Positions 1 to 7,907 of a DNA stretch of 64,000 bases are shown piece by piece. Numbering within the stretch: position 1 is the first letter of the stretch; each line of letters begins with the position of its first letter. Both the position numbers and the translations under genes were made by a program. Origin of the DNA: Bacteroidota bacterium (lineage in GTDB: Bacteria; Bacteroidota; Bacteroidia; CAILMK01; JACPUW01). The stretch covers positions 1 to 64,000 of the forward strand of contig JACPUW010000023.1 of assembly GCA_016192035.1 (NCBI GenBank), written 5' to 3'. Under the pieces are notes generated by a model that saw only the letters and a list, made by a program, of their open reading frames with translations, did not search any database and had not been told where the DNA came from.

Positions 1-357
1 CGTGGCCCGGCGCGTGATGGGGGAGTAGCGGAAAAACTGCTTCTCCACGGTCATGGGCACGTCTATATAGGTGTATTTTTCTGGTATAAGCATGGCCAGC
101 CCTTCGGGGTCATACACCGCGCGGCAGGAGCGAAGCACGCTCAGGTTCACGCCGGTTTTTAGAAAGAGGTCCTTTTTCAGTGGCCTGTACTTGGTGAGCC
201 CAAACCCATAGCCCTGGTTCAGGGTGGAGGCGAGCGAGCGGTAGTCGGGGCAAAGGGTGGTGACGCCCCGGTTGATGTTGAATCCCACGTCCTGGGCCTT
301 GATGGAACCGAGGAGTGCGATGGTCAGGAGTGCGATGGTGAGGGTTACTGTTTTCAT
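1..357 (-). CDS. Outer-membrane beta-barrel protein, partial (3' end beyond window)
   Basis: The first 119 codons of a protein that runs off the left edge. It opens with a classical signal peptide (MKTVTLTIALLTIALLGS, cleavage probably after IKAQ) and continues with alternating polar and aromatic segments such as GYGFGLTKYRPL and LFLKTGVNLSVL, typical of beta-barrel outer-membrane proteins of the PorT or OMP_b-brl families. The ATG at 357 is chosen because it directly precedes the signal peptide. Inferred role: a small envelope barrel, substrate unknown. The barrel assignment is by sequence character only, since no diagnostic motif lies in the visible part. Confidence 0.7.
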   Translation of the reverse strand, partial: MKTVTLTIALLTIALLGSIKAQDVGFNINRGVTTLCPDYRSLASTLNQGYGFGLTKYRPLKKDLFLKTGVNLSVLRSCRAVYDPEGLAMLIPEKYTYIDVPMTVEKQFFRYSPITRRAT

Positions 358-841
358 GGTGGTTGTATTTTGTTTTTGATTGCGAGACAAAGGTGTGGTC
401 GCCGACCTGACATTCCCAAATTGAAACATAAGAATTATATTGAGAATGTTCTCTAAAAAGGATTTCTGTATGTGAGCTGCGGAATTCCGTATGTGAACGG
501 TGCTGGGCTAGGCCGCCGCCGGTATGGGCTATCACATGTTCATATTGGTCTAACCAAACCATGCTTTTGTCTAAACTGCCAACCATTTGCCGAACCCAAT
601 TGACGCGAGGCTGCACACTTTCCATAATAGAGGTTACCACGTAAAGTAACCAAACCAAAATGTTCAGTGAATGGCGTTTACCTACACGTGTACTCGCGGA
701 GTTGCCAACTCATCGTCTTGAAGGTTAAATAGATGTTTAACAATATGATACAAGCTTCTACATGCGGCAGACACCCCGTCCTAGCCCTTCCTTTGATGGC
801 CTATTCACTACTTTCGCCCGTCAAAATCCATAGCTAGTCAA
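358..841. other. Intergenic region, 484 bp, between divergent barrel gene and etfB
   Basis: No convincing gene. It contains a 6-bp inverted repeat GGTTAC/GTAACC at 632-651, a direct repeat GTATGTGA about 475-482 and 501-508, and the string TAACCAAACCA twice (near 550 and 647). A near -7 element TACTTTCG at 809-816 (one mismatch to TAnnTTTG) could serve etfB. The open frame on the minus strand here has no recognisable domain and is probably noise or an old remnant. Confidence 0.4.
632..651. repeat. Inverted repeat GGTTAC-N8-GTAACC
   Basis: Perfect 6-bp arms at 632-637 and 646-651 around an 8-nt centre in the intergenic region upstream of etfB. No T-run follows, so a terminator is unlikely. 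It may be a regulator site or chance. Confidence 0.3.
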
Positions 842-1576
842 ATGAAAGTATTGGTATGCATAAGCCAGACGCCTGATACCACGACCAAAATCGTGTTTAA
901 GGCAGACGGCAGCGGTGTGGATTACACCAATGTCAAGTTTATAGTTAACCCCTATGACGAACATGCCCTGGCTAAAGCCATGGAGTTAAAAGAGCAACAA
1001 GGGGCAGAGATTACTGTAATCAATGTGGGTAAGGCCGATGCTGAACAATCCCTTCGCAAATGCTTTGCTGTGGGTGCCGATTTGGGCATACGCGTGGATG
1101 CCGAGCCCGTGAGCGGTACCCAGGTTGCTAAACTAATTGCGGACGTTGCCAAGGAAAGGTCGTATGATTTAATATTTACCGGTAGGGAATCAATAGATTA
1201 CAACGGTGGCATGGTAGGCGAGCTCCTTGGGGGATTGCTGGGGATTCCTTCGGTGGGCTATTGTGGCAAACTAGAATTGAATGGCAATGCGGCAACCTGT
1301 ACCCGGTTTATCGATGGTGGGGAAGAAACTGTCAAGGTTGAACTGCCACTTGTGGTAAGCGCCGTCAAAGAACTGGGTGAACCCAGGATACCCAATATGC
1401 GGGGCATTATGCAGGCCCGCACCAAGCCTATTGAGGTAATAGCCGATAGCGAAAATTCCCTTCCCGCAGAGGTGCGCTACGAATCACCCAAGGGCAAGGC
1501 CGGATGTGTCTATATTGATGCCGCCGAAGCAGGTAAACTCATTGATATCCTTCACAACGAACGAAAACTGTTTTAA
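842..1576 (+). CDS. etfB: Electron transfer flavoprotein, beta subunit
   Basis: 244 aa, the normal length for EtfB. The protein is the small, AMP-binding subunit of the soluble ETF heterodimer that carries electrons from acyl-CoA and other dehydrogenases to the quinone pool. Seen: N-terminal strand MKVLVCISQTPD, the NPYDEHALAKAMELKE segment and the C-terminal family signature EPRIPNMRGIMQARTKP. The next gene is etfA, one nucleotide after the stop, so the pair is co-transcribed and probably translationally coupled. No ETF-quinone oxidoreductase or acyl-CoA dehydrogenase lies in the window. Confidence 0.95.
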   Translation: MKVLVCISQTPDTTTKIVFKADGSGVDYTNVKFIVNPYDEHALAKAMELKEQQGAEITVINVGKADAEQSLRKCFAVGADLGIRVDAEPVSGTQVAKLIADVAKERSYDLIFTGRESIDYNGGMVGELLGGLLGIPSVGYCGKLELNGNAATCTRFIDGGEETVKVELPLVVSAVKELGEPRIPNMRGIMQARTKPIEVIADSENSLPAEVRYESPKGKAGCVYIDAAEAGKLIDILHNERKLF

Positions 1577-1577
1577 T

Positions 1578-2540
1578 ATGTCGGTACTTGTTTACATAGA
1601 AAACTGGAATGGACAGTTTAAAAAACAAACCAAGGAATTGCTCGCCTATGCTACAGATGTTGCCGCAGCATTGGGCCATGAATTGGTGGGATTATCCATT
1701 GGATCAGCCAGTGATGAGGCCCTAAGGGAATTATCGGCCTTTGGACTAGGTAAGACATTGGTGGTTAGGGGCCAAGCTTTTGACAAGTTTACATCGATAA
1801 ACTATGCCAATGCGCTGGAAACGGCTGTGGACCATACAGGTGCCAAGACGGTAATCATGGGCAATACCTACAACGGAAAGTCCATGGCACCAAGGCTTAC
1901 GGCCACACTGGATGCATCATTGGCCACTTCGGTTATATCCCTGCCTGACTTATCACAAGGTTTTGTAGTGAAACGCTCGGTATTTTCCAGCAAAGGGTAC
2001 GCCTACGTGGATTTACGTAATGGCTATAAGGTGCTCACGCTTACGGTAAACAGCTATTCCATAAAGGAAAACCCTGCTGGTTTTTCATTGGAAGATATTA
2101 CGCCATTGGTGGCCGTAAATGACAAGGTGAGCGTAGTGGGCAGCGAACTGCAATCAGGTAAGGTGCCACTCACCGAAGCAGAACTTGTGGTTTCGGGTGG
2201 GCGAGGGCTCAAGGGACCTGAAAACTGGGGCATGATTGAGGAATTGGCCGATTTGCTGGGAGCGGGTACTGCATGTTCCAAACCGGTATCCGATGTGGGT
2301 TGGCGTCCGCACTCTGAGCACGTGGGGCAAACAGGAATCACCATTGGCCCAAATCTTTACTTAGCCATAGGTATATCAGGGGCCATTCAGCACCTGGCCG
2401 GGGTGAGCTCCAGCAAGGTTATCTGCGTGGTGAACAAAGACCCGGAAGCGCCATTCTTTGCCGCAGCCGACTACGGTATAGTAGGCGATGCTTTTGAAGT
2501 GGTGCCAAAGCTCATAGAAGCGGTGAAAAGCCTCCATTAA
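1578..2540 (+). CDS. etfA: Electron transfer flavoprotein, alpha subunit
   Basis: 320 aa from the ATG at 1578. A longer reading from 1506 would overlap etfB and add residues with no family counterpart, so it was rejected. The FAD-binding C-terminal domain is clear: VVSGGRGLKGPENW, then GAGTACSKPVSDVGW, HVGQTGITIGPNLYLAIGISGAIQH and VCVVNKDPEAPFF-like (ICVVNKDPEAPFFAAADYG). This subunit holds the FAD that accepts electrons from dehydrogenases. It follows etfB by one nucleotide and is followed 18 bp later by the bifunctional nuclease gene. Confidence 0.95.
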   Translation: MSVLVYIENWNGQFKKQTKELLAYATDVAAALGHELVGLSIGSASDEALRELSAFGLGKTLVVRGQAFDKFTSINYANALETAVDHTGAKTVIMGNTYNGKSMAPRLTATLDASLATSVISLPDLSQGFVVKRSVFSSKGYAYVDLRNGYKVLTLTVNSYSIKENPAGFSLEDITPLVAVNDKVSVVGSELQSGKVPLTEAELVVSGGRGLKGPENWGMIEELADLLGAGTACSKPVSDVGWRPHSEHVGQTGITIGPNLYLAIGISGAIQHLAGVSSSKVICVVNKDPEAPFFAAADYGIVGDAFEVVPKLIEAVKSLH

Positions 2541-2558
2541 AACCCTACCGGCAATCGC

Positions 2559-3188
2559 ATGGACAAAAAGGAACTCAAGATCCTCGGAATTTCAGCAGGA
2601 CATACCGCTGCATCTTATACCCTGATCCTGGAAGAGATAGGCGGCAACAGAAAACTGCCCATTGTTATCGGGGCGTCTGAAGCCCAGTCCATAGCCGTAC
2701 AGATAGAGCGCATAAAACCTATCCGCCCCATGACCCACGACCTAATGAAAGCCGTGCTTGATGGGTTTGGGATAGTGCTGAGGGAGGTAGTCATTTCCAA
2801 ACTGGAAGACAGCATCTTTTACGCTGATTTGGTGGTGGAACAAGCTGGAGATGAAAAAATCATAGATGCCCGTACCAGCGATGCCATTGGCATGGCCTTG
2901 CGTTTTTCTTGTCCTATTTACACCCATGAAGCCATCCTTCGTGAAGCAGGTATTATTCTGAGCGACAAGGATAGCGAGCAACTGGGTATGGGAGAACTTG
3001 GCCCTGCTGATGACATGGAATCGGAGCCAACCGATGAAATAGACGACATGATAGAGCACATAGAAAATGACGATCTCGCCGATTTGTCGGTTACGGAGCT
3101 TGAAAAAATGCTCTCCGATGCCATAAATGAAGAAAACTATGACTTGGCCGCCCGTATTCGCGATGAGCTTAATAACCGAAAGGGATGA
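2559..3188 (+). CDS. Bifunctional nuclease family protein (DUF151) with C-terminal UVR domain
   Basis: 209 aa. Residues 1 to about 135 match the bifunctional nuclease (BFN/DUF151) fold: LPIVIGASEAQSIAVQIE, PMTHDLMKAVLDGFG and the ARTSDAIGMALRFSCPIY segment. An acidic linker (about 145-170) leads to a UVR-type helical hairpin near 172-207 (LEKMLSDAINEENYDLAARIRDEL), as in UvrB/UvrC and ClpC. The BFN domain family was named for weak RNase and DNase activity in plants; the role in bacteria is not settled. It sits between etfA and a nucleoside transporter in one + strand cluster. I am sure of the domains, not of the function. Confidence 0.85.
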   Translation: MDKKELKILGISAGHTAASYTLILEEIGGNRKLPIVIGASEAQSIAVQIERIKPIRPMTHDLMKAVLDGFGIVLREVVISKLEDSIFYADLVVEQAGDEKIIDARTSDAIGMALRFSCPIYTHEAILREAGIILSDKDSEQLGMGELGPADDMESEPTDEIDDMIEHIENDDLADLSVTELEKMLSDAINEENYDLAARIRDELNNRKG

Positions 3189-3217
3189 GTGCCGACCTAA
3201 GTAATCATAGGCCATAG

Positions 3218-4540
3218 ATGGAGGCGGTATGGCTTGTCCTGCGCGCCTTGTTGGCTACGGGGGTGTTCCTGGGGCTGGCTTACTTGTTCAGCACCAATAG
3301 GGCTAAAGTCAATGGCAGACAAGTGGCATGGGGAATTGGCCTTCAGTTGTTGTTTGCCTTCCTAGTGCTCAAAGTACCTATGGTAAAAGAAGGCTTTTCA
3401 GCCTTGGCAAGTGGGTTCAACGCCATGCTTACCGTGGCTGATGAAGGTTCGCGATTTTTATTTGGCAATTTGGTGGATCCCACTCAATCATGGGGTTATC
3501 TCTTTGCATTTAAGGTGCTCCCCACGGTTGTGTTCTTTTCTGCCCTTATGTCACTGTTCTACTATCTGGGCATTATGCAGCGGGTGGTGTATGTCTTTGC
3601 TTGGGCCATGGGCAAGACCATGAAACTATCAGGTGCGGAAAGCCTGGCAGCTGCTGCCAACATTTTTGTGGGCCAAACCGAGGCACCGATCATGGTTAAG
3701 CCCTATATACCCAGTATGACCCAAAGCGAGATAATGGCCCTAATGACCGGGGGCATGGCCACCATAGCCGGTGCCGTGCTGGCTACCTATATCGGTTTTC
3801 TGGGCGACAACTGGGCTACCGTGAGCGGGGTGCCCGTTGAGGAGGCACGCCAACTTTTTGCTACCCACTTGCTTTGTGCCTCAATTATTTCGGCACCTGC
3901 CGCTCTTTTGTTTGCCAAGATTATGGTTCCTGAAACTGAGGTTGTCAACCAATCATTGACTATCAATAAAGAAAAGACCGGGCTGAATATCCTGGATGCC
4001 ATAGCCAATGGAACTGGCCAAGGAATCAAATTGGCCGTAAATATTGGCGCCATGCTATTGGTTTTCACCGCGCTCATATACGGTATAAATGCATTTCTAG
4101 GTTGGTTGGGGGACTTTGCAGATATCAATGAATGGGTACTTCAAGCCAGTGACGGCAAGTTTTCACAACTTTCCACCCAGTTTCTCCTTGGCTACGCCAT
4201 GACCCCTGTGGCCTGGCTCCTGGGGGTGCCAAATGGCGATTTGGCATATGTGGGCATGCTACTTGGCGAGAAAACCATGCTGAACGAGTTTTATGCTTAC
4301 GCCAGCCTGGCCGATCTGCTCCGCGAGGGCGCTATAGTACATGAAAAATCTGTGGTTATCGCAACCTACGCCCTTTGCGGTTTTGCCAATTTCGCTTCCA
4401 TTGGTATTCAAATAGGTGGTATTGGTGTATTGGCTCCGGGCAAGCAGCTGCTTTTGAGTCAGTTGGGTTTAAGGGCCCTGATGGCAGGCACCTTGGCTTG
4501 CCTAATGACCGCCGTTATTGCGGGTCTTTTGGTCAACTAA
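3218..4540 (+). CDS. Concentrative nucleoside transporter, NupC/CNT family
   Basis: 440 aa polytopic inner-membrane protein. The CNT signature is intact: GAESLAAAANIFVGQTEAP followed by MVKPYIPSMTQSE, where the Glu, Asn and GQTEAP residues form the nucleoside and cation site. The C-terminal core also fits, with LCGFANFASIGIQIGGIG. It imports nucleosides with Na+ or H+. ATG at 3218 is 29 bp after the nuclease gene stop, so it probably ends the etfBA transcript. The adenine deaminase at 14014-15642 could share a purine salvage role but is not linked. Confidence 0.92.
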   Translation: MEAVWLVLRALLATGVFLGLAYLFSTNRAKVNGRQVAWGIGLQLLFAFLVLKVPMVKEGFSALASGFNAMLTVADEGSRFLFGNLVDPTQSWGYLFAFKVLPTVVFFSALMSLFYYLGIMQRVVYVFAWAMGKTMKLSGAESLAAAANIFVGQTEAPIMVKPYIPSMTQSEIMALMTGGMATIAGAVLATYIGFLGDNWATVSGVPVEEARQLFATHLLCASIISAPAALLFAKIMVPETEVVNQSLTINKEKTGLNILDAIANGTGQGIKLAVNIGAMLLVFTALIYGINAFLGWLGDFADINEWVLQASDGKFSQLSTQFLLGYAMTPVAWLLGVPNGDLAYVGMLLGEKTMLNEFYAYASLADLLREGAIVHEKSVVIATYALCGFANFASIGIQIGGIGVLAPGKQLLLSQLGLRALMAGTLACLMTAVIAGLLVN

Positions 4541-4657
4541 GGCTTGGTTCCCTAGGGATATGGTGCTTTGTTTTTTGGAACATTGGCGTGCCATTGCCAT
4601 ACGCTGCCAAGCGCAGCCAATTCTATGGCCTTCTCCACAAGAAATTTCAGAAATGGT

Positions 4658-4888
4658 TCATTTGCAAGGTTCCAGCCTTATGATATGTACTGGACAGTTT
4701 TTGGCGGCTTGTTGATTGGCTTCTAGTTCGTCTAGGCCCACCACTATACGGCAATAGCCATTCTTTTGAGATGCACCTATTAGGGTACTCTTTCCGTCGG
4801 TGCGGTCCATGCGCCAGCGGTGCGGAGCCGCTTCTACACAGGCATGGCAACCTATGCACTTGGCACGCAGTTGGGTTATGCGCAGCAT
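4658..4888 (-). CDS. Small 4Fe-4S ferredoxin
   Basis: 76 aa from the ATG at 4888. That start overlaps the stop of the upstream U32 gene as TGATG, a normal coupling arrangement; a GTG 15 nt further upstream is possible but less likely. Seen: CIGCHACVEAAP near the N-terminus and NCPVHII near the C-terminus. The cysteine spacing is that of a single-cluster ferredoxin (CxxCxxC is partly replaced, with a distant CP). It is probably a soluble electron carrier or cluster donor for the U32 protein encoded just upstream. The cysteine count looks low for two clusters. Confidence 0.75.
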   Translation of the reverse strand: MLRITQLRAKCIGCHACVEAAPHRWRMDRTDGKSTLIGASQKNGYCRIVVGLDELEANQQAAKNCPVHIIRLEPCK

Positions 4889-6147
4889 CAAGCCTTTAGC
4901 CACTTAAAGAGCCTGTCGCTTGGCCTCACTTTTTCTGGAACCGGCATGGAAAACACATCGCCCTTGCGCACCTTGTCCACGGGCTTGCCGTCCACCCGCA
5001 TTTCAGTTACCTGGTGGTAAATCACCCCTGTGGTGGGGCCGTTTATTACCACTTCATCGCCCACCGTCAGTTCCCCGGCCTCCAGTTCAAATTCACCTAC
5101 CCCCAGTTTATCAAAATACTTCACCCCCTTGCCCAGGTGCCACTTTCTGTGGCTCGCTTTTGAACCATAGGAATCGTTCCATTCGCCCATGGTTTTGCCC
5201 AGGTAGTAGCCCTCCCAAAACCCCCGGTTGAAAACCGTTTCCAACCGCGCATTCCAGTGCTTGATCTTTTCTTCGGAGTAGGTTCCATCTTTCAGAGAGT
5301 CAATAGCTTCTCTATAGCATTGGGTGCTTACGTGCACGTATTCGGGCGATCGGCCACGGCCCTCAATTTTAAGCACGGAAACACCGGCATCCAGCACTTG
5401 GTCCAGAAATCCGATGGTGCATAAGTCCTTGGCCGACATGATGTACTCATTGTCAATTTCCAGTTCATAGCCTTCTTCCTTGTCGGTTACCACATAGGAG
5501 CGGCGGCAATTCTGCACGCAGGCGCCCCGGTTGGCCGATGCTTGGTGGGTGTGTAGGCTTAGATAGCATTTTCCCGACACTGCCATGCACAGTGCGCCAT
5601 GGGCAAATACCTCAATTTGCACCAAATGTCCATTGGGCCCGGTAATCTTTCTTCGGGCAATTTCTTTGGTAATTTGTTTTACCTGCATGAGGCTCAGTTC
5701 GCGAGAGAGCACCATGGTATTGGCAAAGTGGGCATAAAATGCCACTGTTTCTACATTGGTAATATTTGCCTGCGTGGAAATATGCACCTCCATGCCCATT
5801 TGGTGGGCATACATGATGGCTGCGTGGTCGGCTGCTATGATGGCACTTATGCCCGCGTTTTTGGCCTTGTCCACTATGCTCTTCATCAAGCGCAGGTCAT
5901 GGTCATACAGTATGGTATTCAGTGTAATATAGGTTTTTATACCATACTCCATACCTATGGCGGCCACGTCTTCCAGATCGTTTAGGGTAAAATTCATAGT
6001 GCTTCGGGCCCTCATATTGAGTTGCTCCACACCGAAATACACCGAATTGGCCCCTGCTTTTACGGCAGCCATTAGGCTGTCGCGTCCACCTGCCGGAGAC
6101 ATGAGCTCTACACTTGATCTGATTCTCTGGGCTTGCTGCTCGGGCAT
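4888..6147 (-). CDS. U32 peptidase-family protein, TrhP/YegQ-like tRNA U34 hydroxylation factor
   Basis: 419 aa. The N-terminus reads VELMSPAGGRDSLMAAVKAGANSVYFG, the hallmark of U32 proteins, and the centre has the Cys-rich stretch SGKCYLSL...NRGACVQNCRRSY thought to hold an iron-sulfur cluster. EGRGRSPEYV matches the conserved U32 core. Despite the peptidase name, the E. coli and Bacillus members of this size (YegQ/TrhP) make 5-hydroxyuridine at tRNA position 34 and need prephenate. Length fits TrhP better than the larger rRNA enzyme RlhA. It overlaps a chorismate mutase gene by 40 nt upstream and a ferredoxin gene downstream, which supports the TrhP reading. Confidence 0.82.
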   Translation of the reverse strand: MPEQQAQRIRSSVELMSPAGGRDSLMAAVKAGANSVYFGVEQLNMRARSTMNFTLNDLEDVAAIGMEYGIKTYITLNTILYDHDLRLMKSIVDKAKNAGISAIIAADHAAIMYAHQMGMEVHISTQANITNVETVAFYAHFANTMVLSRELSLMQVKQITKEIARRKITGPNGHLVQIEVFAHGALCMAVSGKCYLSLHTHQASANRGACVQNCRRSYVVTDKEEGYELEIDNEYIMSAKDLCTIGFLDQVLDAGVSVLKIEGRGRSPEYVHVSTQCYREAIDSLKDGTYSEEKIKHWNARLETVFNRGFWEGYYLGKTMGEWNDSYGSKASHRKWHLGKGVKYFDKLGVGEFELEAGELTVGDEVVINGPTTGVIYHQVTEMRVDGKPVDKVRKGDVFSMPVPEKVRPSDRLFKWLKA

Positions 6148-6518
6148 GTTATCTGGTTTTGCACCTGCAAAGATTCTTGATGAATGCGTGTATAGATGTC
6201 TATTATCAAACCAGTGGGAAGCCCTAGTTGGCTGCCCAATAGACTCCTATTCACCAGAAGCCAAGCCAAACGATCTGATTGATAAGCGGGTAACCCCATG
6301 TCAATTTTTTGTTGCCCAATTTCCTTTACCAAGTCCATGCGCTGGGCCAGCAAGCCAAGAATTCCGCGGTCTAGTACATCAATTTGATTGCGAAGGTCTT
6401 CTATCCCTTTTTTCACCCTGGGTTTTAATTTTTCTGTAGAAGGTTTTGGCCGGTGCATGGACGGCAAAGGTATTTCATGCACAATAGGTGCCTTGCAATT
6501 GGCTGTTTCTGTCCTCAT
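6108..6518 (-). CDS. Chorismate mutase, AroQ type
   Basis: 136 aa, monofunctional. After a basic, proline-rich N-terminal extension of about 38 residues comes the AroQ helix IEDLRNQIDVLDRGILGLLAQRM, then LVKEIGQQK with the active-site Arg and Lys pattern of the family. It converts chorismate to prephenate. No DAHP synthase, prephenate dehydratase or dehydrogenase is nearby, so this is not a phenylalanine/tyrosine operon. Instead the gene overlaps the TrhP-like gene by 40 nt, suggesting that prephenate is supplied locally for tRNA hydroxylation. Divergently transcribed from the VTC gene. Confidence 0.85.
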   Translation of the reverse strand: MRTETANCKAPIVHEIPLPSMHRPKPSTEKLKPRVKKGIEDLRNQIDVLDRGILGLLAQRMDLVKEIGQQKIDMGLPAYQSDRLAWLLVNRSLLGSQLGLPTGLIIDIYTRIHQESLQVQNQITCPSSKPRESDQV

Positions 6519-6568
6519 TGTATAGGCTTGTCGGAATTGCTGCCAGACCAGGCGTTAGGGCAGTACAT

Positions 6569-6576
6569 TACTTTTG
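6569..6576 (+). promoter_or_regulatory. Bacteroidota -7 element TAcTTTTG for the VTC operon
   Basis: TACTTTTG followed by CC matches TAnnTTTG. It lies 15 nt upstream of the ATG at 6591, giving a very short leader. A TTG at 6537-6539 is 29 nt upstream, longer than the usual 17-23 nt spacer, so the -33 box is uncertain. Confidence 0.5.
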
Positions 6577-6590
6577 CCTGTTCCTTCGCT

Positions 6591-7346
6591 ATGGCTAATT
6601 GGCAGCACATAATCAATGGTTTACCCACTAGGCACTTGGCCGAAATGGGTGAGTCATTTCTACACCGTTATGACCGCAAATTTTTGGTTCGGCCCGGCAA
6701 TTTTGACTTGGTAGTACAAGCCATACCAATTGATTACCAGGTGATGCACAACGGGGTTTCTCACATTTCACAGTATGTTACCCAATACTTTGACACACCT
6801 GATTATAAACTATACCATGCACTGCACCGGGGCAAGTTGCCCCGGTATAAAGTGCGCAAGCGGCTATACAGGGATACCCTTACTGCCTTTTTGGAAGTGA
6901 AGGTGAAAAGCACCAAAGGAGATACCCAAAAACACAGGATGAAAACCGCAGCCTATGACCTAGACCTATTAAGTGGGGATGAGTTGCGATGGGTAGGAAC
7001 TTATGCGCTTGACAAGCAAAATTATGTGCCTACTTTGCGCACTGAGTTTAGCCGCTTGGCCTTGTGTGGCCCACTCATGTCAGAGCGATGGACCTTTGAT
7101 ATGGACATGGTATCGACCCAGCTAAGCACCGGACAACGTGCGGGCTACGGCGACCTGGTGATTGCGGAGCAAAAAACTTTGTTGGGGCAAAATGGGTCTC
7201 CATTAAAGGCCGCCATTGGTCCATTTTTAATTCCAATCAAAGGTTTTGGCAAGTATGGCACAGGCATGGCGCGTACCTTTCCGGGCCTTAAAAGTGGTTT
7301 AATAGCTGACAGATTGCGATATATAGACAAACTTATTGTACAATGA
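6591..7346 (+). CDS. VTC-domain (polyphosphate polymerase-fold) protein
   Basis: 251 aa from ATG 6591; a longer frame from 6453 was rejected because it overlaps the divergent chorismate mutase start. The triphosphate-tunnel motifs are present in order: RYDRKFLV, YFDTPDY, RYKVRKRLY with its basic cluster, FLEVKVK (LExK), TLRTEFSRLAL, WTFDMDM, LVIAEQKT and GFGKYGTGM. These Arg, Lys and Glu residues line the polyphosphate and metal tunnel in yeast Vtc4. The bacterial members pair with DUF4956 membrane proteins, as here (4-nt overlap with the next gene). Whether it makes polyphosphate is unproven. Confidence 0.85.
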   Translation: MANWQHIINGLPTRHLAEMGESFLHRYDRKFLVRPGNFDLVVQAIPIDYQVMHNGVSHISQYVTQYFDTPDYKLYHALHRGKLPRYKVRKRLYRDTLTAFLEVKVKSTKGDTQKHRMKTAAYDLDLLSGDELRWVGTYALDKQNYVPTLRTEFSRLALCGPLMSERWTFDMDMVSTQLSTGQRAGYGDLVIAEQKTLLGQNGSPLKAAIGPFLIPIKGFGKYGTGMARTFPGLKSGLIADRLRYIDKLIVQ

Positions 7347-7906
7347 ACTTGGTCATTCCATTTGCCCTATTAACCCTGGCACTCTTTGTTGTGGTGGGTC
7401 TTCTATACTACCGAAACACCAGAAACAAAGACTTCGTGTTTACGTATTTCATGATAGGGGTGGTGGTGTTTTTTATCTGTAAGGTGCTTAATTCCAGTAG
7501 TCCCGACATAGGCCTGGCCATTGGTTTATTTGCCATATTCGGTATCATCCGCTACCGCACCGACGCCATTCCCATTAGGGAAATGACCTATTTGTTTATT
7601 GTCATTGGGCTGTCGGTAGTCAATGCCTTTTGGCCTGAAGAACGCGGCATAGGCTTTCCTCAAATTTTTGCCAATGTTGCCATTGTAACTGCTGCGGCAA
7701 TAATGGAAACTTTTTCGAACCGTGGGCTTGGCAAAAAGAAAACCTTGATTTACGACAAATTGGAACTCTTGCATCCAGATAAGTTTGCATTGCTTCAAGA
7801 AGATGTGCAAGCCAGGACAGGTTTGGCAATTACTAAAGTGAACATTGTGCGCATAGACTTACTAAAGGAAATTGCGGAAATAACGGTGTACTATAGCAAG
7901 GAATAA
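7343..7906 (+). CDS. DUF4956 membrane protein
   Basis: 187 aa. Four probable transmembrane helices occupy about residues 1-115 (LVIPFALLTLALFVVVGLL, FTYFMIGVVVFFICK, IGLAIGLFAIFGIIRYR, YLFIVIGLSVVNAFW), followed by a cytosolic ferredoxin-like tail ending VNIVRIDLLKEIAEITVYY. The segment FGIIRYRTDAIPIREMTYLF is the DUF4956 signature. The ATG overlaps the VTC stop by 4 nt. Family function is unknown; the constant pairing with VTC-fold proteins suggests a two-part membrane complex. Confidence 0.85.
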   Translation: MNLVIPFALLTLALFVVVGLLYYRNTRNKDFVFTYFMIGVVVFFICKVLNSSSPDIGLAIGLFAIFGIIRYRTDAIPIREMTYLFIVIGLSVVNAFWPEERGIGFPQIFANVAIVTAAAIMETFSNRGLGKKKTLIYDKLELLHPDKFALLQEDVQARTGLAITKVNIVRIDLLKEIAEITVYYSKE

Positions 7907-7907
7907 A

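Noticed and set aside
110-658. Open frame on the minus strand across the first intergenic region
   Set aside because: It overlaps the barrel gene in another frame, has no recognisable domain, and its part outside the gene is rich in short repeats.
4888-6147. Collagenase-type protease function for the U32 protein
   Set aside because: Proteins of this size and motif set act in tRNA hydroxylation; the neighbours support that reading.
6453-6590. N-terminal extension of the VTC protein
   Set aside because: It would overlap the divergent chorismate mutase start and includes the -7 element at 6569.
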